Source: Crossaster papposus | Lineage: Eukaryota; Echinodermata; Asteroidea; Velatida; Solasteridae | DNA: 64,000 nucleotides | Assembly (NCBI GenBank): GCA_037893245.1 | Contig: JBAIAA010000606.1 | Span: 1,240,001 to 1,304,000 of the forward strand | Reading direction: 5' to 3' | Shown here: positions 25,241 to 38,519 of the stretch, in pieces | Layout: each line of letters opens with the position of its first letter | Position numbering within the stretch: position 1 is the stretch's first letter | Program-made: the position numbers and the translations under genes | Notes under the pieces: generated by a model | The model's database searches: none | What the model was told of the DNA's origin: nothing | Seen by the model: only the letters and a program-made list of their open reading frames with translations

Positions 25241-28200
25241 TTAACACACGCGTTTCAAATTCGCCATAGGTTTGTGCACACAATCCCCGCCCACAAATAA
25301 GGGCATGAAGGAAAGCATGCCCCGGGAAGGGGCTGGGTGTTAGGAGACAGAGGGGGGCCTCCAGGAATGGCAAAATTAGCAATTTGACCCGGGGCATGCT
25401 TTGTTAATATTTTATTTCGATTTTCAGAAAATTGTTACGTTAACACACGCGTTTCAAATTCGCCATAGGTTTGTGCACACAATCCCCGCCCACAAATAAG
25501 GGCATGAAGGAAAGCATGCCCCGGGAAGGGGCTGGGTGTTAGGAGATAGAGGGGGGCCTCCAGGAATGGCAAAATTAGCAATTTGACCCGGGGCATGCTT
25601 TGTTAGTATTTTATTTCGATTTTCTGAAAACTTTAACGTTAACACACGCGTTTCAAATTCGCCATAGGTTTGTGCACACAATCCACGCCCACAGATAAGG
25701 ACATGAAGGAAAGCATGCCCCGGGAAGGGGCTGGGTGTTAGGAGATAGAGGGGGGCCTCCAGGGATGGCAAAATTAGCAATTTGACCCGGGGCATGCTTT
25801 GTTAGTATTTTATTTCGATTTTCTGAACATTTTAACGTTAACACACGCGTTTCAAATTCGCCATAGGTTTGTGCACACAATCCCCGCCCACAAATAAGGG
25901 CATGAAGGAAAGCATGCCCCGGGAAGGGGCTGGGTGTTAAGAGATAGAGGGGGCCTCCAGGAATGGCAAAATTAGCAATTTGACCCGGTGCATGCTTTGT
26001 TAGTATTTTATTTCGATTTTCTGAACATTTTAACGTTAACACACGCGTTTCAAATTCGCCATAGGTTTGTGCACACAATCCCCGCCCACAAATAAGGGCA
26101 TGAAGGAAAGCATGCCCCGGGAAGGGGCTGGGTGTTAGGAGATAGAGGGGGGCCTCCAGGAATGGCAAAATTAGCAATTTGACCCGGGGCATGCTTTGTT
26201 AGTATTTTATTTCGATTTTCTGAAAATTTTAACGTTAACACACGCGTTTCAAATTCGCCATAGGTTTGTGCACACAATCCGCGCCCACAAATAAGGGCAT
26301 GAAGGAAAGCATGCCCCGGGAAGGGGCTGGGTGTTAGGAGATAGAGGGGGGCCTCCAGGAATGGCAAAATTAGCCATTTGACCCGGGGCATGCTTTGTTA
26401 GTATTTTATTTCGATTTTCTGAAAATGTTAACGTTAACACACGCGTTTCAAATTCGCCATAGGTTTGTGCACACAATCCCCGCCCACAAATAAGGGCATG
26501 AAGGAAAGCATGCCCCGGGAAGGGGCTGGGTGTTAGGACATAGAGGGGGGCCTCCAGGAATGGCAATATTAGCAATTTGACCCGGGGCATGCTTTGTTAG
26601 TATTTTATTTCGATTTTCTGAAACTTTTAACGTTAACACACGCGTTTCAAATTCGCCATAGGTTTGTGCACACAATCCCCGCCCACAAATAAGGGCATGA
26701 AGGAAAGAATGCCCCGGGAAGGGGCTGGGTGTTAGGAGATAGAGGGGGGCCTCCAGGAATGGCAAAATTAGCAATTTGACCCGGGGCATGCTTTGTTAGT
26801 ATTTTATTTCGATATTCTGAAATTTTAACGTTAACACACGCGTTTCAAATTCGCCATAGGTTTGTGCACACAATCCCAACCCACAAATAAGGGCATGAAG
26901 GAAAGCATGCCCCGGGAAGGGGCTGGGTGTTAGGAGATAGAGGGGGGCCTCCAGGAATGGCAAAATGAGCAATTTGACCCGGGGCATGCTTTGTTAGTAT
27001 TTTATTTCGATTTTCTGAAAATTTTAACGTTAACACACGCGTTTCAAATTCGCCATAGGTTTGTGCACACAATCCCCGCCCACAAATAAGGGCATGAAGG
27101 AAAGCATGCCCCGGGAAGGGCCTGGGTGTTAAGAGATAGAGGGGGGCCTCCAGGAATAGAAAAATTAGCAATTTGACCCGGGGCATGCTTTGTTAGTATT
27201 TTATTTCGATTTTCTGAAAATGTTTACGTTAACACACGCGTTTCAAATTCGCCATAGGTTTGTGCACACAATCCCCGCCCACAAATAAGGGCATGAAGGA
27301 AAGCATGCCCCGGGAAGGGGCTGGGTGTTAGGAGACAGAGGGGGGCCTCCAGGAATGGCAAAATTAGCAATTTGACCCGGGGCATGCTTTGTTAATATTT
27401 TATTTCGATTTTCAGAAAATTGTTACGTTAACACACGCGTTTCAAATTCGCCATAGGTTTGTGCACACAATCCCCGCCCACAAATAAGGGCATGAAGGAA
27501 AGCATGCCCCGGGAAGGGGCTGGGTGTTAGGAGATAGAGGGGGGCCTCCAGGAATGGCAAAATTAGCAATTTGACCCGGGGCATGCTTTGTTAGTATTTT
27601 ATTTCGATTTTCTGAAAACTTTAACGTTAACACACGCGTTTCAAATTCGCCATAGGTTTGTGCACACAATCCACGCCCACAGATAAGGACATGAAGGAAA
27701 GCATGCCCCGGGAAGGGGCTGGGTGTTAGGAGATAGAGGGGGGCCTCCAGGAATGGCAAAATTAGCAATTTGACCCGGGGCATGCTTTGTTAGTATTTTA
27801 TTTCGATTTTCTGAACATTTTAACGTTAACACACGCGTTTCAAATTCGCCATAGGTTTGTGCACACAATCCCCGCCCACAAATAAGGGCATGAAGGAAAG
27901 CATGCCCCGGGAAGGGGCTGGGTGTTAAGAGATAGAGGGGGCCTCCAGGAATGGCAAAATTAGCAATTTGACCCGGTGCATGCTTTGTTAGTATTTTATT
28001 TCGATTTTCTGAACATTTTAACGTTAACACACGCGTTTCAAATTCGCCATAGGTTTGTGCACACAATCCCCGCCCACAAATAAGGGCATGAAGGAAAGCA
28101 TGCCCCGGGAAGGGGCTGGGTGTTAGGAGATAGAGGGGGGCCTCCAGGAATGGCAAAATTAGCAATTTGACCCGGGGCATGCTTTGTTAGTATTTTATTT

Positions 28201-28604
28201 CGATTTTCTGAAAATTTTAACGTTAACACACGCGTTTCAAATTCGCCATAGGTTTGTGCACACAATCCGCGCCCACAAATAAGGGCATGAAGGAAAGCAT
28301 GCCCCGGGAAGGGGCTGGGTGTTAGGAGATAGAGGGGGGCCTCCAGGAATGGCAAAATTAGCCATTTGACCCGGGGCATGCTTTGTTAGTATTTTATTTC
28401 GATTTTCTGAAAATGTTAACGTTAACACACGCGTTTCAAATTCGCCATAGGTTTGTGCACACAATCCCCGCCCACAAATAAGGGCATGAAGGAAAGCATG
28501 CCCCGGGAAGGGGCTGGGTGTTAGGACATAGAGGGGGGCCTCCAGGAATGGCAATATTAGCAATTTGACCCGGGGCATGCTTTGTTAGTATTTTATTTCG
28601 ATTT
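25240..28604. repeat. 10-unit duplication (offset 1,988 bp)
   Basis: About 25,240-26,616 matches 27,228-28,604. Shared markers are ggagacagagg (~25,344 and 27,332), gttaatatt with cagaaaattgttacg (~25,404 and 27,392), cccacagataaggac (~25,687 and 27,675), gacccggtgcatgc (~25,982 and 27,970), ccgcgccc with agccattt (~26,279 and 28,267) and ggacatagagg (~26,537 and 28,525). The match ends where tgaaacttttaacg (26,620s) meets tgaaactgttaacg (28,608). The second copy is therefore only about seven units long before the sequence changes. The stretch between the copies (~26,617-27,227) is also satellite. Confidence 0.82.
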
Positions 28605-31600
28605 TCTGAAACTGTTAACGTTAACACACGCGTTTCAAATTCGCCATAGGTTTGTGCACACAATCCCCGCCCACAAATAAGGGCATGAAGGAAAGCATGC
28701 CCCGGGAAGGGGCTGGGAGTTAGGAGATAGAGGGGGGCCTCCAGGAATGGCAAAATTAGCAATTTGACCCGGGGCATGCTTTGTTAGTATTTTATTTCGA
28801 TTTTCTGAAAACTTTAACGTTAACACACGCGTTTCAAATTCGCCATAGGTTTGTGCACACAATCCACGCCCACAAATAAGGGCATGAAGGAAAGCATGCC
28901 CCGGGAAAGGGCTGGGTGTTAGGAGATAGAGGGGGGCCTCCAGGAATGGCAAAATTAGCAATTTGACCCGGGGCATGCTTTGTTAGTATTTTATTTCGAT
29001 TTTCTGAACATTTTAACGTTAACACACGCGCTTCAAATTCGCCATAGGTTTGTGCACACAATCCCCGCCCACAAATAAGGGCATGAAGGAAAGCATGCCC
29101 CGGGAAGGGGCTGGGTGTTAGGAGATAGAGGGGGCCTCCAGGAATGGCAAAATTAGCAATTTGACCCGGGGCATGCTTTGTTAGTATTTTATTTCGATTT
29201 TCTGAACATTTTAACGTTAACACACGCGTTTCAAATTCGCCATAGGTTTGTGCACACAATCCTCGCCCACAAATAAGGGCATGAAGGAAAGCATGCCCCG
29301 GGAAGGGGCTGGGTGTTAGGAGATAGAGGGGGGGCCTCCAGGAATGGCAAAATTAGCAATTTGACCCGGGGCATGCTTTGTTAGTATTTTATTTCGATTT
29401 TCTGAAAATTGTAATGTTAACACACGCGTTTCAAATTCGCCATAGGTTTGTGCACACAATCCCCGCCCACAAATAAGGGCATGAAGGAAAGCATGCCCCG
29501 GGAAGGGGCTGGGTATTAGGAGATAGAGGGGGGCCTCCAGGAATGGCAAAATTAGCAATTTGACCCGGGGCATGCTTTGTTAGTATTTTATTTCGATTTT
29601 CTGAAAATTTTAACGTTAACACACGCGTTTCAAATTCGCCATAGGTTTGTGCACACAATCCGCGCCCACAAATAAGGGCATGAAGGAAAGCATGCCCCGG
29701 GAAGGGGCTGGGTGTTAGGAGATAGAGGGGGGCCTCCAGGAATGGCAAAATTAGCCATTTGACCCGGGGCATGCTTTGTTAGTATTTTATTTCGATTTTC
29801 TGAAAATGTTAACGTTAACACACGCGTTTCAAATTCGCCATAGGTTTGTGCACACAATCCCCGCCCACAAATAAGGGCATGAAGGAAAGCATGCCCCGGG
29901 AAGGGGCTGGGTGTTAGGACATAGAGGGGGGCCTCCAGGAATGGCAATATTAGCAATTTGACCCGGGGCATGCTTTGTTAGTATTTTATTTCGATTTTCT
30001 GAAACTTTTAACGTTAACACACGCGTTTCAAATTCGCCATAGGTTTGTGCACACAATCCCCGCCCACAAATAAGGGCATGAAGGAAAGAATGCCCCGGGA
30101 AGGGGCTGGGTGTTAGGAGATAGAGGGGGGCCTCCAGGAATGGCAAAATTAGCAATTTGACCCGGGGCATGCTTTGTTAGTATTTTATTTCGATATTCTG
30201 AAATTTTAACGTTAACACACGCGTTTCAAATTCGCCATAGGTTTGTGCACACAATCCCAACCCACAAATAAGGGCATGAAGGAAAGCATGCCCCGGGAAG
30301 GGGCTGGGTGTTAGGAGATAGAGGGGGGCCTCCAGGAATGGCAAAATGAGCAATTTGACCCGGGGCATGCTTTGTTAGTATTTTATTTCGATTTTCTGAA
30401 AATTTTAACGTTAACACACGCGTTTCAAATTCGCCATAGGTTTGTGCACACAATCCCCGCCCACAAATAAGGGCATGAAGGAAAGCATGCCCCGGGAAGG
30501 GCCTGGGTGTTAAGAGATAGAGGGGGGCCTCCAGGAATAGAAAAATTAGCAATTTGACCCGGGGCATGCTTTGTTAGTATTTTATTTCGATTTTCTGAAA
30601 ATGTTTACGTTAACACACGCGTTTCAAATTCGCCATAGGTTTGTGCACACAATCCCCGCCCACAAATAAGGGCATGAAGGAAAGCATGCCCCGGGAAGGG
30701 GCTGGGTGTTAGGAGACAGAGGGGGGCCTCCAGGAATGGCAAAATTAGCAATTTGACCCGGGGCATGCTTTGTTAATATTTTATTTCGATTTTCAGAAAA
30801 TTGTTACGTTAACACACGCGTTTCAAATTCGCCATAGGTTTGTGCACACAATCCCCGCCCACAAATAAGGGCATGAAGGAAAGCATGCCCCGGGAAGGGG
30901 CTGGGTGTTAGGAGATAGAGGGGGGCCTCCAGGAATGGCAAAATTAGCAATTTGACCCGGGGCATGCTTTGTTAGTATTTTATTTCGATTTTCTGAAAAC
31001 TTTAACGTTAACACACGCGTTTCAAATTCGCCATAGGTTTGTGCACACAATCCACGCCCACAGATAAGGACATGAAGGAAAGCATGCCCCGGGAAGGGGC
31101 TGGGTGTTAGGAGATAGAGGGGGGCCTCCAGGAATGGCAAAATTAGCAATTTGACCCGGGGCATGCTTTGTTAGTATTTTATTTCGATTTTCTGAACATT
31201 TTAACGTTAACACACGCGTTTCAAATTCGCCATAGGTTTGTGCACACAATCCCCGCCCACAAATAAGGGCATGAAGGAAAGCATGCCCCGGGAAGGGGCT
31301 GGGTGTTAAGAGATAGAGGGGGCCTCCAGGAATGGCAAAATTAGCAATTTGACCCGGTGCATGCTTTGTTAGTATTTTATTTCGATTTTCTGAACATTTT
31401 AACGTTAACACACGCGTTTCAAATTCGCCATAGGTTTGTGCACACAATCCCCGCCCACAAATAAGGGCATGAAGGAAAGCATGCCCCGGGAAGGGGCTGG
31501 GTGTTAGGAGATAGAGGGGGGCCTCCAGGAATGGCAAAATTAGCAATTTGACCCGGGGCATGCTTTGTTAGTATTTTATTTCGATTTTCTGAAAATTTTA

Positions 31601-32896
31601 ACGTTAACACACGCGTTTCAAATTCGCCATAGGTTTGTGCACACAATCCGCGCCCACAAATAAGGGCATGAAGGAAAGCATGCCCCGGGAAGGGGCTGGG
31701 TGTTAGGAGATAGAGGGGGGCCTCCAGGAATGGCAAAATTAGCCATTTGACCCGGGGCATGCTTTGTTAGTATTTTATTTCGATTTTCTGAAAATGTTAA
31801 CGTTAACACACGCGTTTCAAATTCGCCATAGGTTTGTGCACACAATCCCCGCCCACAAATAAGGGCATGAAGGAAAGCATGCCCCGGGAAGGGGCTGGGT
31901 GTTAGGACATAGAGGGGGGCCTCCAGGAATGGCAATATTAGCAATTTGACCCGGGGCATGCTTTGTTAGTATTTTATTTCGATTTTCTGAAACTGTTAAC
32001 GTTAACACACGCGTTTCAAATTCGCCATAGGTTTGTGCACACAATCCCCGCCCACAAATAAGGGCATGAAGGAAAGCATGCCCCGGGAAGGGGCTGGGAG
32101 TTAGGAGATAGAGGGGGGCCTCCAGGAATGGCAAAATTAGCAATTTGACCCGGGGCATGCTTTGTTAGTATTTTATTTCGATTTTCTGAAAACTTTAACG
32201 TTAACACACGCGTTTCAAATTCGCCATAGGTTTGTGCACACAATCCACGCCCACAAATAAGGGCATGAAGGAAAGCATGCCCCGGGAAAGGGCTGGGTGT
32301 TAGGAGATAGAGGGGGGCCTCCAGGAATGGCAAAATTAGCAATTTGACCCGGGGCATGCTTTGTTAGTATTTTATTTCGATTTTCTGAACATTTTAACGT
32401 TAACACACGCGCTTCAAATTCGCCATAGGTTTGTGCACACAATCCCCGCCCACAAATAAGGGCATGAAGGAAAGCATGCCCCGGGAAGGGGCTGGGTGTT
32501 AGGAGATAGAGGGGGCCTCCAGGAATGGCAAAATTAGCAATTTGACCCGGGGCATGCTTTGTTAGTATTTTATTTCGATTTTCTGAACATTTTAACGTTA
32601 ACACACGCGTTTCAAATTCGCCATAGGTTTGTGCACACAATCCCCGCCCACAAATAAGGGCATGAAGGAAAGCATGCCCCGGGAAGGGGCTGGGTGTTAG
32701 GAGATAGAGGGGGGGCCTCCAGGAATGGCAAAATTAGCAATTTGACCCGGGGCATGCTTTGTTAGTATTTTATTTCGATTTTCTGAAAATTGTAATGTTA
32801 ACACACGCGTTTCAAATTCGCCATAGGTTTGTGCACACAATCCCCGCCCACAAATAAGGGCATGAAGGAAAGCATGCCCCGGGAAGGGGCTGGGTA
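26135..32896. repeat. 17-unit tandem duplication (3,381 bp, two copies)
   Basis: Copy A is about 26,135-29,515 and copy B about 29,516-32,896. Markers kept at an offset of 3,381 bp include ggaaagaatgcc (~26,702 and 30,083), cgatattctgaaatttt (~26,811 and 30,192), aatcccaaccc (~26,875 and 30,256), aatgagcaattt (~26,965 and 30,346), gggagttagg (~28,718 and 32,099), acacgcgcttc (~29,025 and 32,406) and the 7-G run (~29,328 and 32,709). One difference is t at 29,263 against c at 32,644. The left edge could lie up to ~140 bp further right. Copy A already contained most of the 10-unit duplication, so this event followed it. Confidence 0.87.
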
Positions 32897-33660
32897 TTAG
32901 GAGATAGAGGGGGGCCTCCAGGAATGGCAAAATTAGCAATTTGACCCGGGGCATGCTTTGTTAGTATTTTATTTCGATTTTCTGAAAATTTTAACGTTAA
33001 CACACGCGTTTCAAATTCGCCATAGGTTTGTGCACACAATCCCCGCCCACAAATAAGGGCATGAAGGAAAGCATGCCCCGGGAAGGGGCTGGGTGTTAGG
33101 AGATAGAGGGGGGCCTCCAGGAATGGCAAAATTAGCAATTTGACCCGGGGCATGCTTTGTTAGTATTTTATTTCGATTTTCTGAAAATTTTAACGTTAAC
33201 ACACGCGTTTCAAATTCGCCATAGTTTTGTGCACACAATCCCCGCCCACAAATAAGGGCATGAAGGAAAGCATGCCCCGGGAAGGGGCTGGGTGTTAGGA
33301 GATAGAGGGGGGCCTCCAGGAATGGCAAAATTAGCAATTTGACACGGGGCATGCTTTGTTAGTATTTTATTTCGATTTTCTGAAAATTTTAACGTTAACA
33401 CACGCGTTTCAAATTCGCCATAGGTTTGTGCACACAATCCCCGCCCACAAATAAGGGCATGAAGGAAAGCATGCCCCGGGAAGGGGCTGGGTGTTAAGAG
33501 ATAGAGGGGGCCCTCCAGAAATAGCAAAATTAGCAATTTGACCCGGGGCATGCTTTGTTAGTATTTTATTTCGATTTTCTGAAAATGTTTACGTTAACAC
33601 ACGCGTTTCAAATTCGCCACAGGTTTGTGCACACAATCCCCGCCCACAAATAAGGGCATG
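32150..33660. repeat. 13-unit-offset repeated segment, first copy
   Basis: This matches about 34,738-36,248. The offset is 2,586 bp at first and 2,588 bp after a 2-bp insertion (gt) near 34,850 in the later copy. Shared markers are ggaaagggctggg (~32,285 and 34,873), acacgcgcttc (~32,407 and 34,995), the 7-G run (~32,709 and 35,297), gtaatgttaac (~32,791 and 35,379), gggtattagg (~32,892 and 35,480) and catagttttgtg (~33,220 and 35,808). Differences include gacacggg at ~33,342, which is gacccggg in the later copy. Confidence 0.8.
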
Positions 33661-34686
33661 AAGGAAAGCATGCCCCGGGAAGGGGCTGGGTGTTAGGAGA
33701 CAGAGGGGGGCCTCCAGGAATGGCAAAATTAGCAATTTGACCCGGGGCATTCTTTGTTAATATTTTATTTCGATTTTCAGAAAATTGTTACGTTAACACA
33801 CGCGTTTCAAATTCGCCATAGGTTTGTGCACACAATCCCCGCCCACAAATAAGGGCATGAAGGAAAGCATGCCCCGGGAAGGGGCTGGGTGTTAGGATAT
33901 AGAGGGGGGCCTCCAGGAATGGCAAAATTAGCAATTTGACCCGGGGCATGCTTTGTTAGTATTTTATTTCGATTTTCTGAAAACTTTAACGTTAACACAC
34001 GCGTTTCAAATTCGCCATAGGTTTGTGCACACAATCCCCGCCCACAAATAAGGGCATGAAGGAAAGCATGCCCCGGGAAGGGGCTGGGTGTTAGGAGATA
34101 GAGGGGGGCCTCCAGGAATGGCAAAATTAGCAATTTGACCCGGGGCATGCTTTGTTAGTATTTTATTTCGATTTTCTGAAAATTTTAACGTTAACACACG
34201 CGTTTCAAATTCGCCATAGGTTTGTGCACACAATCCCCGCCCACAAATAAGGGCATGAAGGAAAGCATGCCCCGGGAAGGGGCTGGGTGTTAAGAGATAG
34301 AGGGGGCCCTCCAGAAATAGCAAAATTAGCAATTTGACCCGGGGCATGCTTTGTTAGTATTTTATTTCGATTTTCTGAAAATGTTTACGTTAACACACGC
34401 GTTTCAAATTCGCCACAGGTTTGTGCACACAATCCCCGCCCACAAATAAGGGCATGAAGGAAAGCATGCCCCGGGAAGGGGCTGGGTGTTAGGAGACAGA
34501 GGGGGGCCTCCAGGAATGGCAAAATTAGCAATTTGACCCGGGGCATTCTTTGTTAATATTTTATTTCGATTTTCAGAAAATTGTTACGTTAACACACGCG
34601 TTTCAAATTCGCCATAGGTTTGTGCACACAATCCCCGCCCACAAATAAGGGCATGAAGGAAAGCATGCCCCGGGAAGGGGCTGGGT
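33350..34686. repeat. 4-unit tandem duplication (796 bp, second copy partial)
   Basis: About 33,350-33,890 recurs at 34,146-34,686. Shared markers are gggggccctccagaaatag (~33,506 and 34,302), gccacaggtttg (~33,616 and 34,412) and ggcattctttgttaat with cagaaaattgttacg (~33,747 and 34,543). The match stops where ggatatagagg (33,896) meets ggagatagaggggg (34,691). Confidence 0.75.
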
Positions 34687-34737
34687 GTTAGGAGATAGAG
34701 GGGGCCTCCAGGAATGGCAAAATTAGCAATTTGACAC

Positions 34738-36248
34738 GGGGCATGCTTTGTTAGTATTTTATTTCGATTTTCTGAAAACTTTAACGTTAACACACGCGTT
34801 TCAAATTCGCCATAGGTTTGTGCACACAATCCACGCCCACAAATAAGGGGTCATGAAGGAAAGCATGCCCCGGGAAAGGGCTGGGTGTTAGGAGATAGAG
34901 GGGGGCCTCCAGGAATGGCAAAATTAGCAATTTGACCAGGGGCATGCTTTGTTAGTATTTTATTTCGATTTTCTGAACATTTTAACGTTAACACACGCGC
35001 TTCAAATTCGCCATAGGTTTGTGCACACAATCCCCGCCCACAAATAAGGGCATGAAGGAAAGCATGCCCCGGGAAGGGGCTGGGTGTTAGGAGATAGAGG
35101 GGGCCTCCAGGAATGGCAAAATTAGCAATTTGACCCGGGGCATGCTTTGTTAGTATTTTATTTCGATTTTCTGAACATTTTAACGTTAACACACGCGTTT
35201 CAAATTCGCCATAGGTTTGTGCACACAATCCCCGCCCACAAATAAGGGCATGAAGGAAAGCATGCCCCGGGAAGGGGCTGGGTGTTAGGAGATAGAGGGG
35301 GGGCTTCCAGGAATGGCAAAATTAGCAATTTGACCCGGGGCATGCTTTGTTAGTATTTTATTTCGATTTTCTGAAAATTGTAATGTTAACACACGCGTTT
35401 CAAATTCGCCATAGGTTTGTGCACACAATCCCCGCCCACAAATAAGGGCATGAAGGAAAGCATGCCCCGGGAAGGGGCTGGGTATTAGGAGATAGAGGGG
35501 GGCCTCCAGGAATGGCAAAATTAGCAATTTGACCCGGGGCATGCTTTGTTAGTATTTTATTTCGATTTTCTGAAAATTTTAACGTTAACACACGCGTTTC
35601 AAATTCGCCATAGGTTTGTGCACACAATCCCCGCCCACAAATAAGGGCATGAAGGAAAGCATGCCCCGGGAAGGGGCTGGGTGTTAGGAGATAGAGGGGG
35701 GCCTCCAGGAATGGCAAAATTAGCAATTTGACCCGGGGCATGCTTTGTTAGTATTTTATTTCGATTTTCTGAAAATTTTAACGTTAACACACGCGTTTCA
35801 AATTCGCCATAGTTTTGTGCACACAATCCCCGCCCACAAATAAGGGCATGAAGGAAAGCATGCTCCGGGAAGGGGCTGGGTGTTAGGAGATAGAGGGGGG
35901 CCTCCAGGAATGGCAAAATTAGCAATTTGACCCGGGGCATGCTTTGTTAGTATTTTATTTCGATTTTCTGAAAATTTTAACGTTAACACACGCGTTTCAA
36001 ATTCGCCATAGGTTTGTGCACACAATCCCCGCCCACAAATAAGGGCATGAAGGAAAGCATGCCCCGGGAAGGGGCTGGGTGTTAAGAGATAGAGGGGGCC
36101 CTCCAGAAATAGCAAAATTAGCAATTTGACCCGGGGCATGCTTTGTTAGTATTTTATTTCGATTTTCTGAAAATGTTTACGTTAACACACGCGTTTCAAA
36201 TTCGCCACAGGTTTGTGCACACAATCCCCGCCCACAAATAAGGGCATG
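34738..36248. repeat. 13-unit-offset repeated segment, second copy
   Basis: This is the partner of ~32,150-33,660. It carries the largest internal length change that I saw in the array, ataaggggtcatg at ~34,845-34,857, which has two extra bases. Other private changes are ggggggcttccag at ~35,300 and gctccggga at ~35,861. Confidence 0.8.
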
Positions 36249-37749
36249 AAGGAAAGCATGCCCCGGGAAGGGGCTGGGTGTTAGGAGATAGAGGGGGCCT
36301 CCAGGAATAGCAAAATTAGCAATTTGACCCGGGGCATGCTTTGTTAGTATTTTATTTCGATTTTCTGAAAATGTTTACGTTAACACACGCGTTTCAAATT
36401 CGCCATAGGTTTGTGCACACAATCCCCGCCCACAAATAAGGGCATGAAGGAAAGCATGCCCCGGGAAGGGGCTGGGTGTTAGGAGATAGAGGGGGGCCTC
36501 CAGGAATGGCAAAATTAGCAATTTGACCCGGGGCATGCTTTGTTAGTATTTTATTTCGATTTTCTGAAAATTTTAACGTTAACACACGCGTTTCAAATTC
36601 GCCATAGGTTTGTGCACACAATCCCCGCCCACAAATAAGGGCATGAAGGAAAGCATGCCCCGGGAAGGGGCTGGGTGTTAGGAGATAGAGGGGGGCCTCC
36701 AGGAATGGCAAAATTAGCAATTTGACCCGGGGCATGCTTTGTTAGTATTTTATTTCGATTTTCTGAACATTTAACGTTAACACACGCGTTTCAAATTCGC
36801 CATAGGTTTGTGCACACAATCCCCGCCCACAAATAAGGGCATGAAGGAAAGCATGCCCCGGGAAGGGCCTGGGTGTTAAGAGATAGAGGGGGGCCTCCAG
36901 GAATAGAAAAATTAGCAATTTGACCCGGGGCATGCTTTGTTAGTATTTTATTTCGATTTTCAGAAAATTGTTACGTTAACACACGCGTTTCAAATTCGCC
37001 ATAGGTTTGTGCACACAATCCCCGCCCACAAATAAGGGCATGAAGGAAAGCATGCCTCGGGAAGGGGCTGGGTGTTAGGAGATAGAGGGGGCCTCCAGGA
37101 ATGGCAAAATTAGCAATTTGACCCGGGGCATGCTTTGTTAGTATTTTATTTCGATTTTCTGAAAATTGTAACGTTAACACACGCGTTTCAAATTCGCCAT
37201 AGGTTTGTGCACACAATCCGCGCCCACAAATAAGGGCTTGAAGGAAAGCATGCCCCGGGAAGGGGCTGGGTGTTAGGAGATAGAGGGGGGCCTCCAGGAA
37301 TGGCAAAATTAGCCATTTGACCCGGGGCATGCTTTGTTAGTATTTTATTTCGATTTTCTGAAAATGTTAACGTTAACACACGCGTTTCAAATTCGCCATA
37401 GGTTTGTGCACACAATCCCCGCCCACAAATAAGGGCATGAAGGGAAGCATGCCCCGGGAAGGGGCTGGGTGTTAGGACATAGAGGGGGGCCTCCAGGAAT
37501 GGCAATATTAGCAATTTGACCCGGGGCATGCTTTGTTAGTATTTTATTTCGATTTTCTGAAACTTTTAACGTTAACACACGCGTTTCAAATTCGCCATAG
37601 GTTTGTGCATACAATCCCCGCCCACAATTAAGGGCATGAAGGAAAGCATGCCCCGGTAAGGGGCTGGGTGTTAGGAGATAGAGGGGGGCCTCCAGGAATG
37701 GCAAAATTAGCAATTTGACCCGGGGCATGCTTTGTTAGTATTTTATTTC

Positions 37750-38300
37750 GATTTTCTGAAAATGTAACGTTAACACACGCGTTTCAAATTCGCCATAGGT
37801 TTGTGCACACAATCCCCGCCCACAAATAAGGGCATGAAGGAAAGCATGCCCCGGGAAGGGGGCTGGGTGTTAGGAGATAGAGGGGGGCCTCCAGGAATGG
37901 CAAAATTAGCAATTTGACCCGGGGCATGCTTTGTTAGTATTTTATTTCGATTTTCTGAAAACTTTAACATTAACACACGCGTTTCAAATTCGCCATAGGT
38001 TTGTGCACACAATCCACGCCCACAAATAAGGGCATGAAGGAAAGCATGCCCCGGGAAGGGGCTGGGTGTTAGGAGATAGAGGGGGGCCTCTAGGAATGGC
38101 AAAATTAGCAATTTGACCCGGGGCATGCTTTGTTAGTATTTCATTTCGATTTTCTGAACATTTTAACGTTAACACACGCGTTTCAAATTCGCCATAGGTT
38201 TGTGCACACAATCCCCGCCCACAAATAAGGGCATGAAGGAAAGCATGCCCCAGGAAGGGGCTGGGTGTTAGGAGATAGAGGGGGCCTCCAGGAATGGCAA
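37750..38300. repeat. Haplotype block shared with 61,405-61,955
   Basis: Over about 550 bp, four rare markers occur in the same order here and 23,654 bp downstream. They are tgaaaatgtaacg (one base short), gaagggggctggg (one extra G), a tgaaaacttt to ccacgccc transition, and cctctaggaatgg (t at 38,091 and 61,745), followed by a 5-G unit. Private differences here include taacattaac (~37,968) and tatttcatttcg (~38,138). Flanks on both sides differ between the two sites. Confidence 0.72.
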
Positions 38301-38519
38301 CATTAGCAATTTGACCCGGGGCATGCTTTGTTAGTATTTTATTTCGATTTTCTGAAACTGTTAACGTTAACACACGCGTTTCAAATTCGCCATAGGTTTG
38401 TGCACACAATCCCCGCCCACAAATAAGGGCATGAAGGAAAGCATGCCCCGGGAAGGGGCTGGGTGTTACGAGATAGAGGGGGGCCTCCAGGAATGGCAAA
38501 ATTAGCAATTTGACCCGGG

